From an uncultured Lachnospiraceae bacterium (GTDB lineage: Bacteria; Bacillota; Clostridia; Lachnospirales; Lachnospiraceae), in the NCBI GenBank assembly GCA_910578845.1, contig CAJTSL010000012.1, positions 22,993 to 86,992 of the forward strand: 64,000 nt of DNA, in the 5' to 3' direction. The position numbers and the translations under genes are program-made. Position 1 is the first letter of the stretch. Each line of letters opens with the position of its first letter. A model generated the notes under the pieces. That model did no database searches, was not told where the DNA came from, and worked only from the letters and a program-made list of their open reading frames with translations. Below are positions 45,636 through 56,490 of this stretch, piece after piece.

Positions 45636-47405
45636 ATGAAGATAAAAGACAGTATTACCATAAAAATACTTGCTTCTATGTCAATTTGTATTATCCTGTT
45701 TTCTTCCTTTGGCATTTTTACAGCGTCTACTCTTTTTAGTTCCCGGCTTACACAGAAGGCAATGCAGGTAAACGAGCAATATTTGGCGGTTATTGCAAAC
45801 CAGTTGGAAAGTGACATCCAAGAGCTACAGAAGCTTTCCGGCCTTTGTTCCGTTTCCCAGAGCATTGTGGAGGCTTTGCGCTGCAAGGATATGAGCTCTA
45901 GTACGATCCGCAAAAAATGTCTGGATGCGCAGTTAGAGCTGGATAACTTTGCGTCCTCGACGCCACTGTATGAATATTTACGGCGGATAGCTGTCCTTAA
46001 TCTGGATCAGATTCAAATTGCTTCTCCGGTAGGGAGCGTTGCATGGACAGATGGGGAATGGTATTTCCTCAAAGAGTATCTGGAAGCTGATAAGGATAAG
46101 ATTTCGCTGGCTCCGCTCTATTGCGGATATTCCCTGCTTAGCCCCGGGGAAAAGGACGGGCTCTCATTCCTGGCGCCTTTATCTACGATACCTGGCGGGT
46201 ATTTGTATGTAGAACTGGATGAGAACGTTTTGAAGGATCAGCTTCTTCCTTATGAAAACCTGAGAGAGATATTTATTACGAATGAAACTTATAGCCGGTT
46301 TCTGGCTTCCTTCCCCGTAAGCGCAGAGGGGATTTCTAATCTCATAGAGGAGCTGGAAAAGCCGTCCGGCAGCAAAATACATTTTAATAAGCATGTTTAT
46401 CTGCTCAGCAGCCGTTCCATATCCCGGTTTGGCATATGGGTAGGCAGCTTGACGGACGTGACGGTTACTGCGGGGGATAATCTATATATTTTCTATATCC
46501 TGCTTATTTTGCTCGTTACGACGATTACCGCCAGTATTCTGGTATCCAGGCTTTTGACAAGCCATATTACAAAACCGATCAAAGTCTTAAACGGGCATAT
46601 ACGCAAGTTGTCAGAAACCAGTGATTTCTCTAAAAACCCGGAGATAGAAATGTCTTCTGATGAAATTGGCGAGATTGGCAGGGCAGTGAACCATATGGCG
46701 GATCATATCGGACAATTGCTGCGGCAGCAGGCGGAAATGTATGAACAGCAGAAGAACATTGAGATATCTTTGTTACAGAGCCAGATTAACCCGCACTTTC
46801 TTTACAATACGCTGGATTCTATCCGTTGGATGGCGACGATACAGGGAAGCAGGAATATCGCGCAGACCACCCACGCGCTAGAGCATTTATTGCGCAATAT
46901 TGCCAAGGGAGTGGGGGATAAGGTTACGCTCAGGGAGGAACTTGGACTGGTGGGAGATTATATCCATATCCAACAGGTGCGGTATGTCGAAATCTTTGAT
47001 TATATTTGTCAAGTCCCGGAGGAGCTTTTGGATTGCCTGATCATCAAGTTTACACTACAGCCGATTGTGGAAAATGCCATTTTACATGGGATTGAGCCTA
47101 TGAAACAGTTCGGGGAAATTGAGATCAGCGCAAGGAGAGAGGGAGAAGATCTCTATATTGCGATTGAGGACAATGGCGTAGGCATGACAGAAAGCGAGCT
47201 GGAAATGCTCGCTGCATCCTCTTTTAATACGAATAAGAATGCATTAAGCGGCATTGGCGTCTCTAATGTGGATGCTCGATTAAAGCTCAATTATGGAGAT
47301 GCTTATGGCCTGACATATGAAAGTTCCCCGGGAGAGTTCACACGTGTTACGATTCACATTCCGAAGGAGGAAAAGGTTAATGTACAAGATTCTGATCGTA
47401 GATGA
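45636..47405 (+). CDS. Sensor histidine kinase, YesM type
   Basis: A 589-residue membrane kinase. Transmembrane helices lie near residues 10-32 and 285-305, with an extracellular sensor domain between. A HAMP domain follows, then the His kinase region LLQSQINPHFLYNTLDSIRW, whose histidine is the phosphoacceptor, and the ATPase domain with IVENAILHGIEP (N box) and IEDNGVGM (G1 box). The ATG at 45636 is used. The stop overlaps the start of the response regulator frame region, with the real regulator ATG 26 bp upstream of this stop. It probably reports the sugar moved by the divergent ABC system. Confidence 0.93.
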   Translation: MKIKDSITIKILASMSICIILFSSFGIFTASTLFSSRLTQKAMQVNEQYLAVIANQLESDIQELQKLSGLCSVSQSIVEALRCKDMSSSTIRKKCLDAQLELDNFASSTPLYEYLRRIAVLNLDQIQIASPVGSVAWTDGEWYFLKEYLEADKDKISLAPLYCGYSLLSPGEKDGLSFLAPLSTIPGGYLYVELDENVLKDQLLPYENLREIFITNETYSRFLASFPVSAEGISNLIEELEKPSGSKIHFNKHVYLLSSRSISRFGIWVGSLTDVTVTAGDNLYIFYILLILLVTTITASILVSRLLTSHITKPIKVLNGHIRKLSETSDFSKNPEIEMSSDEIGEIGRAVNHMADHIGQLLRQQAEMYEQQKNIEISLLQSQINPHFLYNTLDSIRWMATIQGSRNIAQTTHALEHLLRNIAKGVGDKVTLREELGLVGDYIHIQQVRYVEIFDYICQVPEELLDCLIIKFTLQPIVENAILHGIEPMKQFGEIEISARREGEDLYIAIEDNGVGMTESELEMLAASSFNTNKNALSGIGVSNVDARLKLNYGDAYGLTYESSPGEFTRVTIHIPKEEKVNVQDSDRR

Positions 47406-48984
47406 TGAGCCTATTATCCTATCAGGGATTAAGTTTCTGGTTGACTGGGAGAAGAATGGCTGTACGATTATGGATACAGCGCGTAATGGGAAAGATGCCC
47501 TGGAGAAAATCAGGCAATGCCTGCCTGATATCGTATTGTGCGACATTAGCATGCCCGTAATGGATGGGATTAGCCTGCTTCAGATTGTCAATGATGAGTT
47601 CCCTTCGGTTGTTTTTCTGATGCTCACTAATTTGCAGGAGTTTGTGCTTGCTAAAAATGCGATTCGCTACCGTGCAGTGGATTATTTAGTAAAGAACCAA
47701 TTAACGGCAGAGCTGCTAGAAGAGAGCCTGGCAAAAGCAAAGAAAGAATATGACACCAGGAACAAGTTTGTACAGGCAGAGAAACTTTCTTATCTGGAGA
47801 TGAAGAAGCATAAAGAGCTTCTTCAGGCATCTTGTCTGGAACTGTTGTTTTCGACAGATGCTTCCACATTAGAAGTGATAGAGAAAGTACTGTTAGAGAA
47901 TAAAATGTTAGACAGCTATGGGATTATTTATATTCCTTTTAATTATGGCTCGCTTCCCGGCTGTAGAGGACTGACCTATGAGGCGAAGAGCAGCCTGACG
48001 GCATGGGAAAAGGAGCTTACGACACATCTTGCGGATAATCTTTTTGATACAAAATATCTTTATATACCGACCGGGCAGAATGACTGCCTGACTATTTTTG
48101 TCTGGGGGACTAAGGGAGATTGGGAGCGGCATATAAACATCCTGGCGTCTAAACTGGAAAGCGCATCCGAAAATATCACGCAGATCATGCCTGCGGTCTG
48201 TGCCACGCCCTGTTTTAACGGCGCCGGTCAGCTTTCCGCCTGTAGAGAGGCTTATTTCTACTGTGTAGAATACTTCTATCTGACCGGGAATACCGGGATT
48301 TGCCGCAAAGAATCCGGGGACGATTCTCTCCATGCGGCGTTTGAGCCTTTAGGATTGACAGGGATCGGTTCTCAACTGGAAGCGGAGCTAAACAGCCGTA
48401 ATCTTACTGGCTGTATGCTGCTGCTGGACAGAGCGATTGAGCGTATCTTGGCTACAATCCATCAAAAGAGCCAGGCAGTGTGGCTATGCAATGAGCTGCA
48501 TAGGGCGGCTGCAAAGGTACAGGGACTGGGCGATCTCACAACCGGGGGTTATTCGGAGATTAAAGCATTTATGACAAGAGAGCAGGTAATCCTATGGATA
48601 GAGAGGCTGAAAGAAACGTTGACAGATTTGCTCTGGGAACAGTCCTCCTATAAATCGCTTCCGGTGGAAAAGGCAAGGCAGTATGTGTATGACCATGTGG
48701 AAGAGCACATCAGCTTACAGGAAGTGGCAAATGAGGTCAGCATTTCAGCAGGATATCTGTCAACGCTTTTTAAGAAACAGTACAATCAGAGCTTTATCAG
48801 TTTTATCAATCAGGTCAAGGTAGAAAGAGCCTGCCAGCTAATCCGGGAGAGGAAATATCTCATCAGTGAGATTTCATACCGGCTTGGCTTTGAGAATGCG
48901 TATTATTTTGCAAAGGTCTTCCGGCGCTATACGGGCATGTCCCCTAGCGAGTGGGAAAAGGAGAACGGAGAAGAGAAGAAATAG
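47380..48984 (+). CDS. AraC-type response regulator, YesN type
   Basis: A 534-residue regulator. The receiver domain (1-120) has the phosphoacceptor Asp55 in VLCDISMPVMDG and the conserved DD pair in ILIVDDEPII. A long middle domain (about 150-420) is typical of YesN proteins, and the C-terminal AraC domain has two helix-turn-helices (ISLQEVANEVSISAGYLSTL, then YLISEISYRLGFENAYYFAK). AAGGAGG at 47364-47370 sets the ATG at 47380, overlapping the kinase gene by 26 bp. It likely activates the divergent sugar ABC operon through the phased repeats at 45432-45534. Confidence 0.94.
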   Translation: MYKILIVDDEPIILSGIKFLVDWEKNGCTIMDTARNGKDALEKIRQCLPDIVLCDISMPVMDGISLLQIVNDEFPSVVFLMLTNLQEFVLAKNAIRYRAVDYLVKNQLTAELLEESLAKAKKEYDTRNKFVQAEKLSYLEMKKHKELLQASCLELLFSTDASTLEVIEKVLLENKMLDSYGIIYIPFNYGSLPGCRGLTYEAKSSLTAWEKELTTHLADNLFDTKYLYIPTGQNDCLTIFVWGTKGDWERHINILASKLESASENITQIMPAVCATPCFNGAGQLSACREAYFYCVEYFYLTGNTGICRKESGDDSLHAAFEPLGLTGIGSQLEAELNSRNLTGCMLLLDRAIERILATIHQKSQAVWLCNELHRAAAKVQGLGDLTTGGYSEIKAFMTREQVILWIERLKETLTDLLWEQSSYKSLPVEKARQYVYDHVEEHISLQEVANEVSISAGYLSTLFKKQYNQSFISFINQVKVERACQLIRERKYLISEISYRLGFENAYYFAKVFRRYTGMSPSEWEKENGEEKK

Positions 48985-49157
48985 GATGACGTTGCCAAAG
49001 ATGGCCTGAAAAGCAACGGTTCACATGTTGGAAATAAGTGGGAGCAATGATGCAAAAATGATGCAAAAATGATGAAACTTTGATGCAAGGAGAAGGTAAT
49101 ATCATAGGGAGAGAAATATGAAAAATGTAAAATAATTCATGGAAAGGATGATAACCT

Positions 49158-49286
49158 ATGTATACCGAAATGTATATTGGCAGAGAAGAGAAAAGCGATA
49201 AGAAGAAACTAGTCAAGGCAGGCGGCATTATTTTGTGGGTGGCAATGATCGGCATTGTGATGCTTTTCACATGCTTATCTATTTGA
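49158..49286 (+). CDS. Small single-pass membrane protein (42 aa)
   Basis: A short frame with a good ribosome site (GGAAAGGATG before the ATG) encodes 42 residues: a charged N-terminal half (IGREEKSDKKKLVKAG) and one C-terminal hydrophobic helix (IILWVAMIGIVMLFTC). Codon use looks like its neighbours. Just upstream, ATGATGCAAAA repeats two to three times (about 49046-49085). No family is recognised. Confidence 0.55.
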   Translation: MYTEMYIGREEKSDKKKLVKAGGIILWVAMIGIVMLFTCLSI

Positions 49287-49388
49287 GGGCTTGCGCTAGA
49301 AGCATTAGAAATTGATTCTTCAAAACGGGGAAATACATAAAGCGGATGATAGAGCCAGGAACCGGACATAGCAGAATAGAGGAAAATA

Positions 49389-50333
49389 ATGAAGAAAAGG
49401 CAAATGATAACAGCGCTTCTGTTGGCGGCAGTATTGACAGGATGCGGGCAAAGCGCTCAGGCAGGGCAAGAGGTAAAGATACAAACGGGAGAGTGGATCC
49501 GGCTAAATGGGCTGCAATGCAGTGCTACTGATGTGTCAAGTAATAATAAAGTGACAGATAAGCTGCAACCATTGCTGGCTCAGGAAGAGGAAGCAGGCGC
49601 TATAGCGGACAATGACATCACAACGGAAGCTTCTATACAAGGAAGTGGCTTCGGTGACGTTACGACGATGGATAATAGCGTTAACGGAAGGGAGCTGCCG
49701 ATTTATTGCGTAGAGACGGATGAGAAGAAAGTAGCGCTAAGTTTCGATGCAGCTTGGGGAAATGAAGATACAGCCGAAATCTTGGCTATTTTGAAAGCGC
49801 ATAATATCCATGCGACATTTTTTATGACCGGAGGATGGGTAGAGAGCTATCCGGAAGATGTGAAGGCAATTTTAGCAGATGGACATGACTTAGGGAATCA
49901 TAGTGAGAACCATAAAAACATGAGTGAGATCTCCGATGCGGAAAAAGAGGAGGAACTGATGGCAGTACACCGGAAGGTGAAAGAGATTACCGGGTATGAC
50001 ATGTTCCTTTTCAGGCCGCCTTATGGTGATTATGACAATGCGTTGATTGAGGTAGCGAAAGAATGTAGCTACTATGCAATCCAGTGGGATGTAGACAGCC
50101 TCGATTGGCAGAACAAAGGCCTGGATAATATCATCGAAACCGTAACGATGCATAAGAACCTTGGGAACGGCAGCATTATTCTATGCCACAACGGAGCGGA
50201 ATATACGGCGCAGGCGCTTGATGGGCTGATTACTGGTTTAGAGGCGAAAGGATATGAGATAGTGCCAATTTCCCGGTTGATTTATAAAGATCATTATCAT
50301 ATGAAGGCGGACGGGACACAGGTGTCGGGGTAG
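49389..50333 (+). CDS. Polysaccharide deacetylase family lipoprotein (PdaB-like)
   Basis: A 314-residue protein with a lipoprotein signal ending in AVLTGC and a NodB-homology domain from about residue 118. Motif 1 is LSFDAAWG, where the usual second Asp of TFDDG is Ala, as in the PdaB group; motif 2 is HDLGNHSENH, with the metal histidines; RPPYGDYD and IILCHNG follow. The family removes acetyl groups from peptidoglycan or related glycans, and PdaB-like members act in sporulation. The changed motif 1 makes activity uncertain. Confidence 0.87.
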   Translation: MKKRQMITALLLAAVLTGCGQSAQAGQEVKIQTGEWIRLNGLQCSATDVSSNNKVTDKLQPLLAQEEEAGAIADNDITTEASIQGSGFGDVTTMDNSVNGRELPIYCVETDEKKVALSFDAAWGNEDTAEILAILKAHNIHATFFMTGGWVESYPEDVKAILADGHDLGNHSENHKNMSEISDAEKEEELMAVHRKVKEITGYDMFLFRPPYGDYDNALIEVAKECSYYAIQWDVDSLDWQNKGLDNIIETVTMHKNLGNGSIILCHNGAEYTAQALDGLITGLEAKGYEIVPISRLIYKDHYHMKADGTQVSG

Positions 50334-50361
50334 ATGAAGCTTGTAACCGTTAGCAAACTTG

Positions 50362-50392
50362 CAGCCGGCGCCCCTAAGGGACGCCGGCTGTC
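50362..50392 (-). terminator. GC-rich hairpin between convergent deacetylase and buk genes
   Basis: CAGCCGGCG and CGCCGGCTG pair around a CCCCTAAGGGA loop. No strong T run is seen on either strand, but the position between convergent stops suits a bidirectional terminator. Confidence 0.55.
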
Positions 50393-50402
50393 AGTTCCTA
50401 AA

Positions 50403-51470
50403 TTAATATGTCATTGCCTTTTCTTCTCCGTTTAGTACGCGAAGCCCGCCCTGTACGAGAGCGAGAAGCTCGTCTTCGCCCGGATATACTGTCATCGGGG
50501 CAATCCATTCTGCTCTTTCTTTTAATCCCGCAACAACGACTTTGTCATAAGCGATCCCGCCTGTTACGATGATCTGGTCAACTTTTCCGTTAAGGACACA
50601 CGCCATGGAGCCGATGTCTTTTGCGACTTGCATAATGAATGCCTCGCGGATTTCGGCTGCTTTCGTATCGCCACCCTGGACTTTTTTCTCTACGTCGCGC
50701 ATATCGTTCGTGCCGCAATAGGCGTTGAAGCCGCCGCCACCGACGATTTTCTTATATACTTCTTTCTCGGTATACTGACCGGAGAAGCACATCTTAATCA
50801 GCGCGCCGCTTGGAACCGCACCGGCTCTTTCCGGAGAGAATGCGCCGTCGCCGTCTAAGGCATTGAACACGTCAACTACTTTACCTTGTTTATGTGCGCC
50901 TACGGAAACACCGCCGCCCATATGAACGACTACTAAATTCAGGGAATCGTAAGCTTTGCCGCTTTCTTTCGCGTAGCGTTTTGCCACTGCTTTCTGGTTC
51001 AGGGCATGGAACACGCTCGTTCTGGGAAGCTCCGGGACACCGGAATACCTGGAAGCGGGCTCTAATTCGTCTACTACGACAGGATCTACGATATAGGCTG
51101 GGACGCCGATAGAATCGCCGATTTCTTTGGCAAGGATGCCGCCTAAGTTAGAAGCGTGCTGTCCCTGTACACCGACCTTTAAGTCTTCTAACAACGCGTC
51201 GCTTACTTCGTATGTGCCGCCGGGAATCGGTTTTAACATACCGCCACGTCCAACAACCATGTTGAGGGAGTGGATGTCAAAGTCTTTTTCCTTTAACAGA
51301 TTGACGATAATGTCTTTGCGGAAATCCTTCTGGTCTACGATAGAAGCGTACTGCGCGATTTCTTCCGTAGAATGTCTGAGCGTTTCTTCGAATAAGAGAG
51401 TCTCGTCTTCGAAAACGCCGATTTTGGTTGATGTGGAGCCTGGGTTAATAATTAAACTTTTTACAGACAT
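50403..51470 (-). CDS. buk: Butyrate kinase
   Basis: Converts butyryl phosphate and ADP to butyrate and ATP, the energy-yielding end of butyrate formation. The 355-residue protein of the acetokinase family has the N-terminal [28 protein letters not shown] and a final VTGGIAYDK segment near residue 300. The ptb gene lies 39 bp upstream on the same strand, giving a classic ptb-buk pair. Confidence 0.96.
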   Translation of the reverse strand: MSVKSLIINPGSTSTKIGVFEDETLLFEETLRHSTEEIAQYASIVDQKDFRKDIIVNLLKEKDFDIHSLNMVVGRGGMLKPIPGGTYEVSDALLEDLKVGVQGQHASNLGGILAKEIGDSIGVPAYIVDPVVVDELEPASRYSGVPELPRTSVFHALNQKAVAKRYAKESGKAYDSLNLVVVHMGGGVSVGAHKQGKVVDVFNALDGDGAFSPERAGAVPSGALIKMCFSGQYTEKEVYKKIVGGGGFNAYCGTNDMRDVEKKVQGGDTKAAEIREAFIMQVAKDIGSMACVLNGKVDQIIVTGGIAYDKVVVAGLKERAEWIAPMTVYPGEDELLALVQGGLRVLNGEEKAMTY

Positions 51471-51509
51471 GTTTTCACTACACCTTTCTTTATTTTTTGG
51501 TTACAAGTT

Positions 51510-52430
51510 TTATTGCTGTCCTTTCATGCTTTCTGCGACAACTGCGCCAAGAGCGATGGAGTTTACTTTGGTTTCGAAATCATCGGAACGGGACGTTAAG
51601 ATGACGGGCGCTTTGGTACCGGTCAGGATATTGCCGTTCTTTACTTTTGCCGTATGTACGAGGCATTTATAGACAAGGTTTCCGGCATGGATGTCAGGGA
51701 AAAGGAGGATGTCAGCGTCTCCTACGATTTTCCTGTCTTCAGCATGTTTGTGCTTTGCAGCTTCTGCGTCGATCGCAAGGTCTAAGGATAGCGGGCCGTC
51801 TATGATGCAGCCAGTGATCTTGCCTTCTTCACACATCTTGGTCAGTTCGGCTGCTTCGACAGTAACAGGCATCTTCGGATTGACTACTTCAACTGCCGCA
51901 AGCGGCGCTACCTTCGGGTTAGGGATGCCGCAGGCATGGCATACAGCAACAGTATTCTCTACAATATGCACCTTCTCTTCTAACGAAGGATATGTTAAGA
52001 AAGCAACGTCCGATAAGAACAGAAGATGGTCAATACCTTCAATTTCGAACACACATACATGGGATAGCGTTTTGCCGGTGCGCAAACCGACTTCTTTATC
52101 CAGTACGCTCTTTAAGAAAGATTTGGTGTCGATTAAGCCTTTCATATACATGTCGGCTTTACCTGTATGTACCAGTTCAACTGCTTTTAAGGCTGCTGTA
52201 TAGTCTTCTTTCTCATCAATGATTTCAAAGCCATCGAGAGACATATTGATGGAAGCTGCCACTTCCTTGATTTTGTCTGCGTCACCGACTAGGATCGCTT
52301 CTGCGATATTACGTTCTTTGGCAGCCTGTACCGCCTCTAAAACGGCGCTGTCTTGCGCAACCGCTACAGCGACTTTTTTTACGCTGCATTCAGATACTTT
52401 TGAAATTAAGTCGTCAAAACTCTTGCTCAT
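51510..52430 (-). CDS. ptb: Phosphate butyryltransferase
   Basis: Converts butyryl-CoA and phosphate to butyryl phosphate. The 306-residue protein of the PTA/PTB family contains AVLEAVQAAKERNIAEAILV near the N-terminus, the FLSDVAFLTYPSLEEK region and the KVNSIALGAVVA end. The ATG at 52430 is chosen because GGAGGAG lies 5 nt upstream. The divergent secA promoter lies about 110 bp upstream. Confidence 0.96.
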   Translation of the reverse strand: MSKSFDDLISKVSECSVKKVAVAVAQDSAVLEAVQAAKERNIAEAILVGDADKIKEVAASINMSLDGFEIIDEKEDYTAALKAVELVHTGKADMYMKGLIDTKSFLKSVLDKEVGLRTGKTLSHVCVFEIEGIDHLLFLSDVAFLTYPSLEEKVHIVENTVAVCHACGIPNPKVAPLAAVEVVNPKMPVTVEAAELTKMCEEGKITGCIIDGPLSLDLAIDAEAAKHKHAEDRKIVGDADILLFPDIHAGNLVYKCLVHTAKVKNGNILTGTKAPVILTSRSDDFETKVNSIALGAVVAESMKGQQ

Positions 52431-52538
52431 TTTCTCCTCCATCCCGAAGTATTCAACTTTACACCTCGTATTAATATTTTAATAAGTAAGTATAATATAC
52501 AAAAAAATAGTATCACTTATTGGAATAAAAAGCAAATA

Positions 52539-52567
52539 TTGAATTTATACGGTAAATCTGCTACAAT
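52539..52567 (+). promoter_or_regulatory. Promoter of secA
   Basis: TTGAAT (52539-52544) and TACAAT (52562-52567) are 17 bp apart, with TGC before the -10 box. Confidence 0.7.
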
Positions 52568-52667
52568 AGACCTTGGTATTTTCTGTAAAAAGGAAATAGA
52601 GTTGCATTTCGGCAAAGCCAGATTGTAACAGATTGGTACGCGCATCTATGCGCAGATGGGAGCAGAA

Positions 52668-55235
52668 ATGAACGTAGTACAAAGACTTTTTGGAACGCAC
52701 AGTGAAAGAGAGATTAAGCGGATTGAAGGTTTAGTCGATAAAATAGAGTCCCAACGGGATTCTATGATGGCGCTTAGCGATGAACAGCTAAGGGACAAGA
52801 CGAAAGAATTCAAGAAAAGGCTACAGGACGGAGAGACGTTAGATGATCTTATCGTGGATGCGTATGCGGTCGTCAGAGAAGCCGCAAGGCGTATTTTAAA
52901 GACAGAGCATTACCGTGTGCAGTTAATCGGTGGCATCATTCTCCATCAGGGCCGTATCGCGGAGATGAAGACCGGTGAAGGAAAGACACAGACTTGTCTT
53001 CTGCCGGCATATTTGAATGCGTTAGAGGGCAAGGGTGTACATGTTGTCACTGTCAACGACTATCTGGCGAAACGTGATGCAGAATGGATGGGACAAGTAC
53101 ATGAGTTCTTAGGGCTTAGCGTTGGCGTTGTCTTGAACAGCATGAAATCCGATGAACGTAGGGACGCTTATAACTGTGACATTACTTATGTCACCAATAA
53201 TGAGCTTGGTTTTGATTATCTGCGCGATAATATGGTCATATACAAAGAACAGCTTGTACTGCGGGACTTGCATTATGCGATTATTGATGAGGTCGATTCC
53301 GTGCTTGTTGATGAGGCGAGGACGCCGCTGATCATTTCGGGACAGAGTGGCAAATCCACGAAACTTTATGAGGCATGTGATATTCTTGCCAGACAACTGA
53401 CCCGTGGCGCGGACATGGAAGCGCTTTCTAAGATGGATGCCATCATGGGGATTGAACGGGAAGAGACCGGCGACTTTATCGTAAATGAGAAAGATAAGGT
53501 AGTGAACCTGACGTTGCAAGGCGTATCGAAGGTGGAACGCTTTTTCCAGATAGAGAACCTCGCAGATCCAGAGAACTTAGAGATACAGCACAATATTATC
53601 TTGGCGTTGCGTGCGCACAATTTAATGTTCCGGGATCAGGATTATGTGGTAAAAGACGACCAGGTGCTGATCGTTGATGAATTCACGGGGCGTATCATGC
53701 CGGGACGCCGTTATTCGGACGGCCTGCATCAGGCAATTGAAGCCAAGGAACATGTGAAAGTAAAAAGAGAGAGCAAGACATTAGCCACGATTACGTTCCA
53801 GAACTTTTTTAATAAATTTGAGAAAAAAGCAGGCATGACGGGTACTGCGTTAACAGAAGAGAAGGAATTCCGTGACATCTATGGCATGGACGTTGTGGAA
53901 ATCCCGACGAACCGTCCGATTGCAAGGATTGACAGGCAGGACGCGGTTTATAAGACAAGGAAAGAAAAATTAAGCGCGATCATAGATTCTATTGAAGAGG
54001 CACATGCGAAAGGACAACCCGTATTAGTCGGTACGATTACAATTGAAGCCTCCGAGGAACTCAGCTCGCTTTTGAAAAAGAGAGGGATCGAGCATAAGGT
54101 ATTGAATGCGAAGTTCCATGAGCTAGAAGCGGAGATCGTAGCAGATGCAGGTTTGCACGGCGCTGTGACGATCGCTACGAACATGGCGGGCCGTGGTACG
54201 GATATTAAGCTAGACGATGAAGCAAGAGCGGCAGGCGGCTTGAAGATCATCGGTACGGAGCGGCATGAGTCGAGACGTATTGATAACCAGCTCCGTGGGC
54301 GTTCCGGTAGACAGGGAGATACCGGTGAGTCCAAGTTCTATATTTCCCTGGAAGATGATCTGATGCGCCTCTTTGGCTCCGAGCGGATGATTACGATGTT
54401 TAACGCTTTAGGGATCCCGGAAGGACAGGAGATCGAGCATAAAGCGCTGACGAGGGCAATTGAGACGGCACAGAAGAAGATTGAGAGCAATAACTTTGGC
54501 ATCAGAAAGAACCTGTTGGAATATGATCAGGTCATGAATGAGCAGAGAGAAATCATTTATGAAGAAAGAAGACGTGTCTTAAACGGCGAGAGCATGCGGG
54601 ACGCTATCTATAAGATGATTACCGATATTGTAGAGAATTGTATTGATATCTGCATCGGTGACGACAATGACTTTGAAGACTGGGATTTTGCAGAGCTGAA
54701 CACATTGCTCCTTTCTATCATACCGTTGCAGCCGGTTACGGCAGATAGGGTCTTAAAGCCGAAGAAGAACAGCTTGAAGCAGCAATTGAAAGAAGAAGCT
54801 GTGAAGCTCTATGAAAGCAAAGAGGCCGAGTTCCCCGAACCGGAAGCGATCCGTGAAATAGAGCGTGTTATTTTATTAAAAGTAATCGACAGGAAATGGA
54901 TGGACCATATTGACGATATGGATCAGCTCCGCCAAGGCGTAGGGTTACAGGCATATGGACAGAGAGACCCGCTTGTGGAATATAAATTGAATGGTTATGA
55001 GATGTTCGATGAAATGACACAGAACATTAAAGAGGAAACCGTACGCCTGTTATTCCATGTCCGCATCGAGCAGAAAGTGGAAAGAGAGCAGGTAGCTAAG
55101 GTAACGGGAACCAATAAAGACGATTCCGCGCCCAAAGGGCCGGTAAAACGGGTGGAGGCCAAAGTTTATCCGAATGATCCATGTCCGTGTGGTTCCGGTA
55201 AGAAATATAAACAATGCTGCGGAAGACAGAAATAA
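52668..55235 (+). CDS. secA: Preprotein translocase ATPase SecA
   Basis: Drives proteins through SecYEG. The 855-residue protein has the DEAD motor with Walker A in [10 protein letters not shown] near residue 103, [20 protein letters not shown], the [12 protein letters not shown] motif and the [11 protein letters not shown] motif, the helical scaffold and wing regions, and a C-terminal zinc motif [14 protein letters not shown] for SecB/ribosome contact. GGGAG lies 5 nt before the ATG at 52668; the upstream ATG at 52656 is less likely. prfB follows 79 bp later, a common order in Firmicutes. Confidence 0.97.
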   Translation: MNVVQRLFGTHSEREIKRIEGLVDKIESQRDSMMALSDEQLRDKTKEFKKRLQDGETLDDLIVDAYAVVREAARRILKTEHYRVQLIGGIILHQGRIAEMKTGEGKTQTCLLPAYLNALEGKGVHVVTVNDYLAKRDAEWMGQVHEFLGLSVGVVLNSMKSDERRDAYNCDITYVTNNELGFDYLRDNMVIYKEQLVLRDLHYAIIDEVDSVLVDEARTPLIISGQSGKSTKLYEACDILARQLTRGADMEALSKMDAIMGIEREETGDFIVNEKDKVVNLTLQGVSKVERFFQIENLADPENLEIQHNIILALRAHNLMFRDQDYVVKDDQVLIVDEFTGRIMPGRRYSDGLHQAIEAKEHVKVKRESKTLATITFQNFFNKFEKKAGMTGTALTEEKEFRDIYGMDVVEIPTNRPIARIDRQDAVYKTRKEKLSAIIDSIEEAHAKGQPVLVGTITIEASEELSSLLKKRGIEHKVLNAKFHELEAEIVADAGLHGAVTIATNMAGRGTDIKLDDEARAAGGLKIIGTERHESRRIDNQLRGRSGRQGDTGESKFYISLEDDLMRLFGSERMITMFNALGIPEGQEIEHKALTRAIETAQKKIESNNFGIRKNLLEYDQVMNEQREIIYEERRRVLNGESMRDAIYKMITDIVENCIDICIGDDNDFEDWDFAELNTLLLSIIPLQPVTADRVLKPKKNSLKQQLKEEAVKLYESKEAEFPEPEAIREIERVILLKVIDRKWMDHIDDMDQLRQGVGLQAYGQRDPLVEYKLNGYEMFDEMTQNIKEETVRLLFHVRIEQKVEREQVAKVTGTNKDDSAPKGPVKRVEAKVYPNDPCPCGSGKKYKQCCGRQK

Positions 55236-55314
55236 ATGTCAGGGGGCTTCATGGTGATTTTCCCTAAGCAGTGCAAGATCAGATAAAATTGATGATGAAA
55301 GAAGGTGACGTTAA

Positions 55315-56425
55315 TTGGTAGAATTAGATAATATGAAGTACGAACTTCAAGGTTACGAAAGTCCATTAGCGGAAGTGAGGGATTCACTTTGACTTAGCTT
55401 CTAAGGAGAAGCGGATCGAAGAGCTGGAAATGGAAATGCAGGCGCCTGATTTCTGGAACGACCCGGAACGCTCGAACCAGAAGATGAGGGAAGCTAAGGG
55501 GTTAAAAGATATCGTAGAAACGATAAAAGGCTTAGAGCGCCAATATGATGATATCATGACTTTGATTGAGATGGGATATGAGGACAATGATCCGGCGATT
55601 ATCCCGGATATCAGTGCAGAGTTTGATGCGTTTAAGACAACATTTGAAGAGATTAGGATTAGTACCTTGCTTTCAGGCGAATATGACAGGAACAATGCCA
55701 TATTGCGGCTAAATGCGGGAGCGGGAGGCACGGAGAGCTGTGACTGGTGCAGCATGCTCTACCGTATGTATACCAGATGGGCGGAGCGGAAAGGATTTGC
55801 GCTGGAAGTGTTGGATTATCTGGATGGAGAGGAAGCGGGCATCAAATCCGTTACCTTCCAAATTAACGGGGAAAACGCTTATGGGTATCTGAAATCTGAG
55901 AAAGGCGTGCACAGACTGGTACGGATTTCGCCTTTTAACGCCCAGGGCAAAAGACAGACATCTTTCGTGTCGCTAGATGTCATGCCGGATATCGAAGAGG
56001 ATCTGGACGTGGAAGTCAAGGATGAAGATATCCGTGTCGATACGTACAGGAGCAGTGGTGCTGGAGGCCAGCACATCAATAAGACGTCCTCTGCAATCCG
56101 TATTACACATTTCCCGACTGGGATTGTAGTGACCTGCCAGAATGAGCGAAGCCAGCACATGAATAAGGATAAAGCAATGCAGATGCTCAAAGCGAAGCTA
56201 TATATGCTCAAGCAGGAGGAAAATGCGGAGAAGCTTTCCGATATCCGCGGCGATGTTAAGGAAATCGGATGGGGGAACCAAATCCGTTCCTATGTCATGC
56301 AGCCATATACAATGGTGAAAGACCATAGGACGAATGAAGAGACAGGTAATGTGGATGCCGTGCTGGATGGCGCGTTAGATCCACTGATCAATGCTTATTT
56401 GAAATGGAAAAGTGTCGGAAAGTAA
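55315..56425 (+). CDS. prfB: Peptide chain release factor 2, with programmed +1 frameshift
   Basis: Releases peptides at UGA and UAA. The first 25 codons run from a TTG at 55315 (AAGGTGA 6 nt upstream) to CTT at 55387-55389, followed by an in-frame TGA at 55390-55392. Shifting +1 at CTT-TGA-C continues from GAC at 55391 to the stop at 56425, giving 369 residues. The internal SD-like GAGGG stands shortly before. The protein has the ISPF tripeptide, GGQ in GAGGQHINKTSSA and the LSDIRGDVKEIGWGNQIRSY region. This is the classic autoregulated frameshift that senses RF2 level. Downstream of secA. Confidence 0.96.
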
Positions 56426-56441
56426 TTCCCGGCACTTTTTT
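56408..56441 (+). terminator. Terminator at the end of prfB
   Basis: AAAAGTGTCGG and CCGGCACTTTTTT pair across AAAGTAATTC; the left arm overlaps the last codons of prfB. Confidence 0.8.
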
Positions 56442-56490
56442 GTGTTTGCTGCTTTTCCTATTATACATAAATTTCTTACGAGTAAATCTT

